From assembly GCA_041397845.1 (NCBI GenBank), contig JAWKVW010000018.1:1-64000 (forward strand): a stretch of DNA of 64,000 nt. Direction: 5' to 3'. The position numbers were made by a program, and so were the translations under genes. Position 1 is the first letter of the stretch. Each line of letters starts with the position of its first letter. Origin of the DNA: JAKPQE01 sp041397845. GTDB lineage: Bacteria; Pseudomonadota; Alphaproteobacteria; Rhizobiales; JAKPQE01. The notes under the pieces were generated by a model. It saw nothing but the letters and a program-made list of their open reading frames with translations. It made no database searches and was not told the origin of the DNA. This document shows, piece by piece, positions 56,229-64,000 of this stretch.

Positions 56229-57214
56229 CCGGACCTGCCGAACCCATCGAGTTCGTCGGCGTCGACGGCAATCGGCTGGTTGGCGAGATGCGCGGCGCCG
56301 GCGGCCCGCCGGTGCTGCTGCTGCATGGCGGCGGCCAGACCCGCCACTCCTGGGAGGATACGGCGATACGGCTCGCCGCAGCCGGCTTCCGCGCCATCAC
56401 CATCGACCAGCGCGGCCATGGCGACAGCGACTGGGTCGCGAACGGCGCCTACATCTTCACCGACTACGCCGCCGACGTCACCGCTGTCGCCGGCGAAATC
56501 GCCGAACGCTTCGGCGAACGTCCGGTCGCCATCGGCGCCTCGCTTGGCGGCATCTCGGCGCTGCTGGCCGAGGGCGATGCCTCGTCCGGCCTGTTGCGTG
56601 CGCTTGTCCTCGTCGACATCACGCCGCGCATCGATCCCGGCGGCGTCGCCCGCATCCTCGCCTTCATGGGCGACAAGGTCGAGGAGGGCTTTGCCTCCAT
56701 CGAGGAGGCCGCCGACGCGATCGCGTCCTATCTGCCGCATAGAAAGCGACCTGAGTCGCTCGACGGCCTGCGGAAGAACCTCCGGCTCGACCCCGACGGG
56801 CGATATCGCTGGCACTGGGACCCGGCGTTCCTCGTCGGCCGCCAGAACGTCAACAGCCATGTCGACCACATCGAGCAGCGTCTCGTCGGCGCCTCGAAGG
56901 CGCTGACCATTCCGGTCCTGCTGGTGCGCGGCGCCCGCAGCGAGCTTGTCTCCGAGGAGCACGCTCGCGAGTTTCTGGCGCTTGTCCCCCATGCCCGGCT
57001 GGTCGATGTCTCGGGCGCCGGTCACATGGTCGCCGGCGACCGCAACGATGTTTTCGGCGCCGCGATCGGCGATTTCCTCGGAGGCCGGCATCGTCCCGTG
57101 AGACGTGAAGGGGCTGTCAGCGGCCCCGGAACACCGGCGAGCGCTTCTCAAGGAACGCCGCCCGGCCCTCGGCGTAGTCGTCGCTGTCGAAACAGGCGTC
57201 GGCCAGCGCCTTGA
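56225..57214 (+). CDS. Alpha/beta hydrolase, second of a pair, with an aberrant tail
   Basis: A hydrolase with VLLLHGGGQTRHSW, DQRGHGDSD, the nucleophile Ser in GASLGGISAL, and the catalytic His in GAGHMVAGD. It has a GTG start at 56225, overlapping the previous gene's stop. After FLGGRHRP (about residue 285) the frame runs into the antisense of echA and gives an Arg-rich tail, so the natural stop near 57095 was probably lost to an indel. Expected length about 285-290 aa. Confidence 0.84.
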   Translation: MTGPAEPIEFVGVDGNRLVGEMRGAGGPPVLLLHGGGQTRHSWEDTAIRLAAAGFRAITIDQRGHGDSDWVANGAYIFTDYAADVTAVAGEIAERFGERPVAIGASLGGISALLAEGDASSGLLRALVLVDITPRIDPGGVARILAFMGDKVEEGFASIEEAADAIASYLPHRKRPESLDGLRKNLRLDPDGRYRWHWDPAFLVGRQNVNSHVDHIEQRLVGASKALTIPVLLVRGARSELVSEEHAREFLALVPHARLVDVSGAGHMVAGDRNDVFGAAIGDFLGGRHRPVRREGAVSGPGTPASASQGTPPGPRRSRRCRNRRRPAP

Positions 57215-57917
57215 TCGCTGCCCAGTCCGCCGCGAGCGGATCGCCGGCGACGCCGGTGATCGCCGCCTTGGCGGCCTTCAGCGTCAGAGGTGCGTTCGCC
57301 GCAATCGTTTCGGCGAGCTTGCGGGTCTCCTCGAAAAGATCCGCCGCCGGAAACAGCCGGTCGACGAGGCCGATGCGATATGCCTCGGCATGGTCAAGCC
57401 GCCGTGCCGTGAAGAAGATGTCCTTGGCCCGTGACGGCCCGACGAGATTGACGACGTCGCGCACCGCCTCCGGCGGATAGCCGACGCCGAGCCGGCCGGC
57501 GGGAATGCCGAAGACGGCATCGTCGGACGAGAGCCGCATGTCACAGGCGACCGCAAGGCCGAGCCCGCCGCCGAGACAGAAGCCGCGAATCATCGCGATC
57601 GTCGGCTTTGCCGCATGCCGGAGCGCGGCAAAGGCGTCGGCATTCGAGGCCTCGTAGCCGCGCGCGCTTTCCGCCGTCGCCCGCACCGTCTCGAATTCGG
57701 AGATGTCGGCGCCGGCAACGAAGGCCTGCTCGCCGCCGCCGCGCAGCATGATGACCCGCACCCGGTCGTCGGCAACGAGCGCCTCGACGAGCGCCGGAAT
57801 CGCCAGCCACATGGCAAGGTCGACGGCATTGCGCCGGGCCGGATTGTCGACGACGATCCAGCCGATCGGCGCCTCGATCTCGGCATGGATTTTCTCGCTC
57901 GGGGAGGAAATGCGCAT
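57117..57917 (-). CDS. Enoyl-CoA hydratase/isomerase family protein
   Basis: A 266-aa crotonase-fold protein. The two oxyanion-hole motifs are present: AFVAGADISEFE, and IRGFCLGGGLGLAVACDMRLS. The start is the ATG at 57917. The catalytic Glu positions are not both clear, so hydration versus another crotonase activity is undecided. Its 3' end overlaps the tail of the plus-strand hydrolase. Confidence 0.88.
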   Translation of the reverse strand: MRISSPSEKIHAEIEAPIGWIVVDNPARRNAVDLAMWLAIPALVEALVADDRVRVIMLRGGGEQAFVAGADISEFETVRATAESARGYEASNADAFAALRHAAKPTIAMIRGFCLGGGLGLAVACDMRLSSDDAVFGIPAGRLGVGYPPEAVRDVVNLVGPSRAKDIFFTARRLDHAEAYRIGLVDRLFPAADLFEETRKLAETIAANAPLTLKAAKAAITGVAGDPLAADWAAIKALADACFDSDDYAEGRAAFLEKRSPVFRGR

Positions 57918-58065
57918 CGGTCGCCTCGTCGGCTGGCAAAGGGAAGGAATCACCGCCGAGGAATGCCGGCCATAGGCGAGGTCGTCAACCATTTCCCTTT
58001 AAGGTCTGGCAAAGACCCGTTTTCGGATTATCTTCTGATGGTCGGCTGACAGGGAGATGGGACCC

Positions 58066-58890
58066 ATGGCTCACCAGAGGCGCAGGCGCGGCGAAATCGG
58101 CGCCGTCGATCCCGTTTGGGACAACATCCTCGCTGAGGCGGCCGAACTCAGTCGTCATGAGCAGGCGCTTTCCACGTTCGTTTATACGACCGTCCTCAGC
58201 CACGAGCGGCTCGAGGAGGCTGTCGTCTACCGCATCGCCTCCCGGCTCGATCATGCCGACGTGCCCGGCGAGCTCATCCGCTGCACCTTCGACGATGTTC
58301 TGGCGCAAAACCCCGATATCGGCGTCGCCATGCGGGCCGACATCATGGCCGTCTATGATCGCGATCCGGCCTGCCATCGCCACATCGACCCGGTTCTCTA
58401 TTTCAAGGGCTTCCATGCCCTGCAGACCCACCGCTTTGCCAACGCCCTGTGGAACCTCGGCCGCAAGGACTTCGCGCTCTACCTGCAGAGCCGCTCCTCG
58501 CAGATGTTCCAGGTCGATATTCATCCGGCCGTGCGCATCGGCCGTGGCATCATGCTCGACCACGCGACCGCGCTCGTCGTCGGCGAGACGGCCGTCATCG
58601 AGGACGATGTCTCGATCCTGCAGGGCGTGACGCTTGGCGGCACCGGCAAGGAAGAGGGCGATCGTCATCCGAAGATCCGCCACGGTGTGCTCATCGGCGC
58701 CGGTGCCAAGATCCTCGGCAATATCGAGATCGGCTGCTGCTCGCGCGTTGCCGCCGGCTCGGTGGTGCTGAATGCCGTTCCCGCCCATACGACCGTCGCC
58801 GGCGTGCCGGCCCGCGTCGTCGGACAGGCCGGTTCGGAAGAGCCCGCCCGCTGCATGGACCAGATGCTCGGCGAGCGCCAGGCCGACTGA
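58066..58890 (+). CDS. cysE: Serine O-acetyltransferase
   Basis: A 274-aa enzyme that makes O-acetylserine for cysteine synthesis. An N-terminal helical domain precedes left-handed beta-helix hexapeptide repeats: VDIHPAVRIGRGIMLDHATA, VIEDDVSILQGVTLGGTGKE, and GDRHPKIRHGVLIGAGAKIL. The catalytic His residues are in DHATA and GDRHP. I chose the ATG at 58066 because GGGAG lies nine bases upstream; an ATG at 58057 abuts it. The C-terminus ends with a tail that could dock to CysK. Confidence 0.94.
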   Translation: MAHQRRRRGEIGAVDPVWDNILAEAAELSRHEQALSTFVYTTVLSHERLEEAVVYRIASRLDHADVPGELIRCTFDDVLAQNPDIGVAMRADIMAVYDRDPACHRHIDPVLYFKGFHALQTHRFANALWNLGRKDFALYLQSRSSQMFQVDIHPAVRIGRGIMLDHATALVVGETAVIEDDVSILQGVTLGGTGKEEGDRHPKIRHGVLIGAGAKILGNIEIGCCSRVAAGSVVLNAVPAHTTVAGVPARVVGQAGSEEPARCMDQMLGERQAD

Positions 58891-59154
58891 CGGCTTCTCC
58901 ACCGTTCGTCTCATCACCCCGATAGCGGGTTTGATGTCGCACGCCCCGTGCGTTATACGGTCGGCCTCTCTCCCACAGCGATCAGGCGCACTATCTACAA
59001 GGTATGGCCGCGTAACCCGGCCATGGTCGGCTGTGTTTCGAGCGCGGGAAATGATTGCCGGAGCGGCCTTTCGGGCACCCGGCGTTGTTTTCCGCAAAGA
59101 CAGCGACGCGCCCCGGCACCGTCGCAAAACCCGCCTCCGAGGCAAGGAGTTCCC

Positions 59155-59364
59155 GTGAAGCCCCAGGAAATCAAGAAGGTTGAAGCCTATCTTCGCCGCG
59201 TCTTCGACCTGCCGCGCATTGGCGTGCGCGCCCGCCCGAAGAAGGACGATTCGGCCGAGGTCTATATCGGCGACGAGTTCGTCGGCGTGCTGTTCCGCGA
59301 CGATGAGGATGGCGAAGTGTCGTACAACTTCCAGATGGCGATCCTCGATATCGATCTGGACTGA
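59155..59364 (+). CDS. DUF3126 family protein
   Basis: A 69-aa protein: KPQEIKKVEAYLRRVFDLPR, then FVGVLFRDDEDGEVSYNFQM. It has a GTG start at 59155 with AAGGAG upstream. The family is restricted to alphaproteobacteria and has no known function. It follows cysE, about 265 bp downstream, in a conserved position. Confidence 0.87.
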   Translation: MKPQEIKKVEAYLRRVFDLPRIGVRARPKKDDSAEVYIGDEFVGVLFRDDEDGEVSYNFQMAILDIDLD

Positions 59365-59656
59365 CGGTCGCGCCAGACCCGCTGTCGCCGTCGCGGCTCG
59401 GATCGCGGCGGCGGGGCGGCCCGAAATGAAACGGTTTTCGAAGCGTTAAGGCGACCGTCACGACTCTCTGTGCCGCCCTGAAACACTTCGTTAACCATAT
59501 GAAACCGCTGATGATTTGGCTTGAGGGTCGAAAACCGGCGGAAAACTGCCAAACCCGCTTGCCGACTGTTCGCAAGCCCTGCTACGGCATGGCTCTTGCG
59601 ACTCTGAACCCCAATAGGCGGTTCCGTGTCATATCGGGACGACGAGGGGAAGCGGC

Positions 59657-59986
59657 GTGTATACCGAGTTGTTCATCTATTCCTATGCGGCGACGGTCGG
59701 CTTCGTGTCGGCCGGCATCATCGGCAGCTTCTATCAGCTCCTGACGGCCGAGGCGCCGCAGTTCCGTGTGTCGGACAAGTCGTTCCTGTCCGGCTTCGGT
59801 TCGGTCATGCTGTGCTGCTTCAGCGCCCCGTTCATCATCATGCGCAATGCCATCCGTGGCCGCCGCATCGAGCGCCGGCCGCTCGGCTGGCTCGTCGCCA
59901 GCGTTGCGATTTCGCTGATGTGGAGCGCCTGCACCGGCATCATCCTGCTCGAATTCATCATCGCCCTGCGCGGCCCGACGATCTAG
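59657..59986 (+). CDS. DUF6949-type small membrane protein
   Basis: A 109-aa protein with three hydrophobic segments (FIYSYAATVGFVSAGIIGSF, LSGFGSVMLCCFSAPFIIM, LVASVAISLMWSACTGIILL). It has a GTG start at 59657. It is a conserved alphaproteobacterial membrane protein of unknown function, 24 bases upstream of the gamma-carbonic anhydrase gene. Confidence 0.8.
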   Translation: MYTELFIYSYAATVGFVSAGIIGSFYQLLTAEAPQFRVSDKSFLSGFGSVMLCCFSAPFIIMRNAIRGRRIERRPLGWLVASVAISLMWSACTGIILLEFIIALRGPTI

Positions 59987-60010
59987 TCAACGCAAGCAGG
60001 GGAGACGACG

Positions 60011-60541
60011 ATGCCGATCTGGTCTCTTGATGGAATTGATCCGGAATTTCCGGCCGATGGCGACTATTGGGTCGCGCCGGACGCAACGCTGATCGGCAAG
60101 ATCCGTCTGCTCGCCGGCGCTTCGATCTGGTTCGGCGCCGTATTGCGCGGCGACAACGAACTGATCGAGATCGGCGCCGGTTCGAACATCCAGGACCTTT
60201 CGGCGCTCCATACCGACATGGGTTTTCCGCTGACCATCGGCGCCGATGTGACCGTCGGCCACCGGGCCATGCTGCATGGCTGCACCATCGGCGACAACTC
60301 GCTCGTCGGCATGGGCGCGACCATCCTCAATGGCGCGAGGATCGGCCGCAACTGCCTTGTCGGCGCCGGCGCGCTGATCGGCGAGGGCAAGGAAATCCCT
60401 GACAATTCGCTCGTCGTCGGCATGCCCGGCAAGATCATCCGGACGCTGGACGAGAAGGCCGCCGCCGCCATCCGCGGCTCGGCCCGCCACTATGTCGAAA
60501 ATGCCCGCCGCTATGCGAGGGGGCTGAAACCGGCCAACTGA
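60011..60541 (+). CDS. Gamma-class carbonic anhydrase family protein
   Basis: A 176-aa left-handed beta-helix protein: APDATLIGKIRLLAGASIWF, the Arg/Asp of VLRGDNELIEIG, LSALHTDMG, VTVGHRAMLHGCTIGD. Three metal-binding His residues (HTDMG, GHRA, LHGC) are present. Members are either true carbonic anhydrases or homologs of complex I-associated subunits. An intrinsic terminator-like hairpin follows. Confidence 0.88.
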   Translation: MPIWSLDGIDPEFPADGDYWVAPDATLIGKIRLLAGASIWFGAVLRGDNELIEIGAGSNIQDLSALHTDMGFPLTIGADVTVGHRAMLHGCTIGDNSLVGMGATILNGARIGRNCLVGAGALIGEGKEIPDNSLVVGMPGKIIRTLDEKAAAAIRGSARHYVENARRYARGLKPAN

Positions 60542-60561
60542 ACGCGTGGGGACGCGACCGG

Positions 60562-60596
60562 AAGGGGCATCGCCTGGGGAGGCGGTGCCCTTTCGC
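60562..60596 (+). terminator. Terminator-like hairpin after gamma-carbonic anhydrase
   Basis: AAGGGGCATCGCC pairs with GGCGGTGCCCTTT with few mismatches around TGGGGA. The T tract is short, so function is likely but not certain. It lies in a convergent gap and could serve both strands. Confidence 0.6.
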
Positions 60597-60606
60597 TTAC
60601 GCAGCG

Positions 60607-61650
60607 TCAGGTTCGCCCTGAGGCGGCGATTGCCGCACCCTCGGCGGCAAGCAGCGGGATCATCTCGGCAAGCGCCAGGCCGAATTCCGGGTTCGACGCG
60701 TTGCCGTCGAGCGCCCGCTTTTTCACGCCCTGCAGGATTGCCGCGAAGCGGAAGAAGGCAAAGGCGAGGGCAAACGGCCAGTCGTCGAGATGGGCAAGCC
60801 CGGTCCGCGCCGCATAGCGCGCCAGATAGTCTTCCTCGTCCGGAATGCCGATCGCCGCCCGATCGACGCCGCCAAGGCCGCGCCCGACCGGCCCCACCGG
60901 CAGCCGCCACTGCATGCACTGGTGCGAAAGATCGGCCAGCGGATGGCCGAGCGTCGACAGCTCCCAGTCGATCAGCGCGTCGATGCGCGGGCTGGACGGC
61001 GAGAAGATCATGTTGTCGATGCGATAGTCGCCGTGCACGATCGAGACGCGGCCGTCGTCCGCCGGCGTCGCACCCGGCAGCCAGGCAATGAGCGCATCCA
61101 TGTCCGGTACCGCATCGGTCTCGCTTGCCCGGTATTGCTCGCTCCAGCGCTTCACCTGCCGGGCGAAATAATTGCCGGGCCGCCCGAAGTCGGAAAGGCC
61201 GACGGCAGCGACGTCGACGCTGTGCAGCGCCGCCAGAACGCGGTTGATGTCGTCATAGACGGCGCCGCGCGCCTCGTTGTCGAGGTCCGGCAGGCGCGGG
61301 TCCTCGAAGTGCCGTCCCGGAACGTACCCCATGACGAAGAACGCCGAACCGATGACGTTTTCGTCCTCGCAAAGCGCATAGGTCTTGGGCACCGGTACGC
61401 CGGTCTTGCCAAGCGCCGACATGACGCGGAATTCACGCTCGATCGCATGCGCGGATTTCAGGAGCAGCCCCGGCGGCTTGCGCCGCAGCACGTAGTCGGC
61501 ATGCGGCGTGTGCAACTGGTAGGTCGGATTCGACTGGCCGTGCGGAAACTTGCGGGCGGTGAGGGGGCCGGAAAAACCGGCGAGATTGGCAGCGAACCAT
61601 GTCTCGAGCGTCCGGGCATCGAGGGTGGCGATGTCCGGGATGGCGCTCAC
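60607..61650 (-). CDS. APH-like phosphotransferase family protein
   Basis: A 347-aa kinase-fold protein. It has an aminoglycoside phosphotransferase-type core: HGQSNPTYQL, YVLRRKPPG (Lys-type ATP site), the catalytic loop IVHGDYRIDNMIF, and metal-binding DWELSTLGHPLADL. It resembles the N-terminal kinase-like domain of ACAD10/ACAD11, which phosphorylates 4-hydroxyacyl-CoA. It overlaps the SDR gene by four bases, so they are one operon. Confidence 0.85.
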   Translation of the reverse strand: MSAIPDIATLDARTLETWFAANLAGFSGPLTARKFPHGQSNPTYQLHTPHADYVLRRKPPGLLLKSAHAIEREFRVMSALGKTGVPVPKTYALCEDENVIGSAFFVMGYVPGRHFEDPRLPDLDNEARGAVYDDINRVLAALHSVDVAAVGLSDFGRPGNYFARQVKRWSEQYRASETDAVPDMDALIAWLPGATPADDGRVSIVHGDYRIDNMIFSPSSPRIDALIDWELSTLGHPLADLSHQCMQWRLPVGPVGRGLGGVDRAAIGIPDEEDYLARYAARTGLAHLDDWPFALAFAFFRFAAILQGVKKRALDGNASNPEFGLALAEMIPLLAAEGAAIAASGRT

Positions 61651-62468
61651 GGCTGTTCTCCGAAGACTTCGTGGCCGGTGCTCACCGACATGCCGCCGTC
61701 GAGCGGAATGATGGCGCCGGTGGTGTAGGCGCCCGCCCGGCCGCAGAGGTAAAGCACCGTGCCGGCAAGGTCGTCCGCCGCCCCGAGCCGCCCGAACGGC
61801 ACGGCAGCCTCGACGATCGCCCTCCGGCTCGCGTCCGCCGTCACGAAGGCGGTCATCTTCGAGGCAAAGGGGCCAGGCGCAATGGCATTGACCGTGATCC
61901 GCCGCCCGGCCAGTTCCTTGGCGAGGATGAGCGTCAGGTGGTGCACCGCCGCTTTCGAGGCCGCATAGGAATAGGCGCCGTCGCCGAGCGGCCGCGTGCC
62001 CATCACCGAGCCGATGTTGACGACGCGGGCCGGAGCTTCCTCGCTTGCCGCCGCCTCAAGCAGCGGCAGGAGATCGCGGGTCAGTGTGAAAAGTCCGGCG
62101 ACATTGACCGACATCACCTTCTCGAAGGCGGAGAAGGGAAACTGGTCGAGCGGCTCGCCCCAGGTGCGTCCGGCATTGTTGACGAGAATGTCGAGCCGGT
62201 CGGTCCGGGCGCGGACTTCGGCGGCAAGGGCGGCAACCCCTTCCTCGCTGCCGACATCGCCGGCAAAGCCTTCCGCCGTGCCGCGGGCGCCGCGTGCATT
62301 CAGTTCCTCGGCGGCGGCAACGCACGCCTCGCCCTTGCGCGAGGCGATGAGAACCCGGGCGCCGGCCGATGCCAGTGCCTCGGCGATCATGCGCCCGATT
62401 CCGGTGGCGCCGCCGGTGACGAGCGCGCATCGCCCGGAAAGGCCGAACAGGCCGTCGAGATACTCCAT
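61647..62468 (-). CDS. SDR-family oxidoreductase
   Basis: A 273-aa short-chain dehydrogenase: NAD(P) motif TGGATGIGRM, NNAG, and the catalytic Ser-Tyr-Lys in IGSVMG...YSYAASKAA. The C-terminal IIPLDGGMSVSTG is typical of 3-oxoacyl-type SDRs. It overlaps the APH-like gene at its end, suggesting that both act on one hydroxyacyl or alcohol substrate. Confidence 0.88.
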   Translation of the reverse strand: MEYLDGLFGLSGRCALVTGGATGIGRMIAEALASAGARVLIASRKGEACVAAAEELNARGARGTAEGFAGDVGSEEGVAALAAEVRARTDRLDILVNNAGRTWGEPLDQFPFSAFEKVMSVNVAGLFTLTRDLLPLLEAAASEEAPARVVNIGSVMGTRPLGDGAYSYAASKAAVHHLTLILAKELAGRRITVNAIAPGPFASKMTAFVTADASRRAIVEAAVPFGRLGAADDLAGTVLYLCGRAGAYTTGAIIPLDGGMSVSTGHEVFGEQP

Positions 62469-62713
62469 TTCGGTCTCTCCCTGCCTTGTGCGCTGGTTTT
62501 GTTTGGTTTTTCCAAGAATGTGGCAGGTTGTTGCCCGCGGTCAACTTCCAAGCCGACAAAAAAGCCGTGACCGGCCGCGATTTTTGCTTGGAACGCTCGG
62601 AAATAGCAGGGGATTTCGCCCTGCCACGAGGTTCTGGAATTGGTCTCCTGAGATGGAATCGGATATAAGGAATCGATTCTTTCCAGCGACTTCGGAACGC
62701 ATCCTTGTCAGAT

Positions 62714-64000
62714 ATGGACGAAAGCAACTCGGCGGGCGGACCGCCCTCCGACATCAAGCCGATTTCAATCATCGACGAGATGCGGCGCAGCTACCTCGAT
62801 TACGCCATGAGCGTGATCGTCAGTCGCGCGCTGCCCGACGTGCGCGACGGCCTGAAGCCGGTGCATCGGCGCATTCTCCATTCGATGCACGAGAACGGCT
62901 ACGACTGGAACAAGCCGTACCGCAAGTCGGCCCGCGTCGTCGGCGACGTCATCGGTAAATACCATCCGCATGGCGACCAGGCGATTTACGACGCGCTGGT
63001 GCGCATGGCGCAGGATTTCGCCATGCGCCTGCCGCTGCTCGACGGCCAGGGCAATTTCGGCTCCGTCGACGGCGACCCCGCCGCCGCCATGCGTTACACC
63101 GAGGTTCGCCTCGGCAAGCCGGCGCATTCGCTGCTCGAGGACATCGACAAGGACACCGTCGATTTCCAGCCGAACTACGATAATTCCGAGCGCGAGCCGG
63201 TCGTGTTGCCGGCCCGCTTCCCCAATCTGCTCGTCAATGGCGCCGGCGGCATTGCCGTCGGCATGGCAACCAACATCCCGCCGCACAATCTCGGCGAAGT
63301 CATCGATGCCGTCGTCGCGCTGATCGACAATCCGGCGCTGACCTCCGAAGAGCTGATGGAATATGTGCCGGGCCCGGATTTCCCGACCGGCGGCCTCATC
63401 CTCGGTCGTTCCGGCATCCGCTCTGCTTATACGACCGGCCGCGGCTCGGTCATCATGCGCGGCCGCGTCACGGTCGAGACCGTGCGCAAGGAGCGCGAGG
63501 CGCTCGTCGTCACCGAGATTCCCTATCAGGTGAACAAGGCGGCGATGGTCGAAAAGATCGCCGACCTCGTGCGCGAGAAGCGCGTCGAGGGCATCGCCGA
63601 CATCCGCGACGAATCGAGTCGCGAGGGCATGCGCGTCGTCGTCGAGCTGAAGCGCGATGCCGTCGCCGACGTCGTTCTCAACCAGCTTTACCGGTTCTCG
63701 CCGCTGCAGTCGTCCTTCGGCTGCAACATGGTGGCGCTGAACGGCGGCCGGCCGGAGATGATGACGCTCCGCGACCTGCTCACCGCCTTCATCGCCTTCC
63801 GCGAGGAGGTCGTCAGCCGGCGCACCAAGTACCTGCTCGGCAAGGCGCGCGATCGCGCCCATGTCCTCGTTGGCCTCGCCGTCGCGGTCGCCAATATCGA
63901 CGAGGTCATCCAGCTCATCCGCACCTCGCCGGACCCGGCGACGGCCCGCGAACGACTGATGACGCGCAACTGGCCGGCCTCCGACATCGAGACCTTCATC
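62714..64000 (+). CDS. gyrA: DNA gyrase subunit A, 3' truncated by window
   Basis: The first 429 codons, open to the last base. The catalytic Tyr is residue 128 in AAAMRYTEVRL. The quinolone-resistance region reads GKYHPHGDQAIYDALVRMAQ, with Gln89 at the position of E. coli Ser83 and Asp93 at that of Asp87. The ATG at 62714 is chosen; a TTG at 62705 is possible. About 245 bp separates it from the divergent SDR gene. The coaD-ppi-ppi-queA-tgt genes that usually follow gyrA in rhizobia lie upstream in this window instead. Confidence 0.96.
   Translation, partial: MDESNSAGGPPSDIKPISIIDEMRRSYLDYAMSVIVSRALPDVRDGLKPVHRRILHSMHENGYDWNKPYRKSARVVGDVIGKYHPHGDQAIYDALVRMAQDFAMRLPLLDGQGNFGSVDGDPAAAMRYTEVRLGKPAHSLLEDIDKDTVDFQPNYDNSEREPVVLPARFPNLLVNGAGGIAVGMATNIPPHNLGEVIDAVVALIDNPALTSEELMEYVPGPDFPTGGLILGRSGIRSAYTTGRGSVIMRGRVTVETVRKEREALVVTEIPYQVNKAAMVEKIADLVREKRVEGIADIRDESSREGMRVVVELKRDAVADVVLNQLYRFSPLQSSFGCNMVALNGGRPEMMTLRDLLTAFIAFREEVVSRRTKYLLGKARDRAHVLVGLAVAVANIDEVIQLIRTSPDPATARERLMTRNWPASDIETFI

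Overview
This window is chromosomal DNA from a high-GC alphaproteobacterium, almost certainly of the Hyphomicrobiales (Rhizobiales). The evidence is gene order typical of that group: mfd; lpdA-(YeaQ)-lipA-coq10-cinA-ispDF-dusB-ntrB-ntrC-ntrY-ntrX-trkA-dat-hfq-hflX. Group-typical families add support: phosphatidylcholine synthase, DUF3126, DUF6949, HspQ and a CtrA-type site. The genus cannot be fixed from the sequence alone. No rRNA, tRNA, CRISPR array, insertion sequence or prophage is visible.

Layout. 0-18.9 kb: core block with the end of mfd, lipoate and isoprenoid genes, then the nitrogen two-component cluster (ntrBC, ntrYX), TrkA, a D-amino-acid transaminase, Hfq and HflX. 19-31.5 kb: signalling and housekeeping genes (double PilZ protein, PAS protein, rhomboid protease, CBS protein, patatin, hisI, folE, Fe-S scaffold, (p)ppGpp-hydrolase-like HD protein, yidD, thrS, terC, pcs, DUF2182), with a candidate sRNA at 20.8 kb. 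31.7-41.3 kb: UbiH-type hydroxylase, an orphan ParD behind two near-identical palindromic operators, CaiB CoA-transferase, AEC transporter, LpxL-type acyltransferase, malyl-CoA-lyase-like enzyme, HspQ, acyl-CoA carboxylase beta subunit, GST, and a 42-aa membrane protein with a perfect CtrA site upstream.

42.1-53.8 kb is different. Nearly every gene is recognisable but broken by several one- or two-base indels, while the protein sequence in each short frame stays well conserved. Essential genes such as coaD are included. This looks like uncorrected sequencing error rather than gene decay. Read through the frameshifts, the block holds an EamA transporter, a metallophosphoesterase, a bufferin-type RiPP operon (bufA2-bufB-bufC), coaD-ppi-ppi-queA-tgt, a NUDIX hydrolase, and a polysaccharide polymerase with a sulfotransferase. 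Scattered single indels also hit lipA, coq10, dusB, ntrY, the rhomboid gene and the carboxylase gene outside the block. I label genes inside the block as pseudogenes as assembled, and genes with isolated indels outside it as CDS.

53.8-64 kb is clean again: FAD monooxygenase, zinc-finger protein, two alpha/beta hydrolases, enoyl-CoA hydratase, cysE, DUF3126, DUF6949, gamma-carbonic anhydrase, an APH-like kinase with an SDR dehydrogenase, and the first 429 codons of gyrA, which runs off the end. The most distinctive system is the bufferin operon, whose sequence is badly damaged here. The clearest regulatory finds are the ParD twin operators, the CtrA site, the ntrC-ntrY dyads and the 20.8-kb sRNA candidate.
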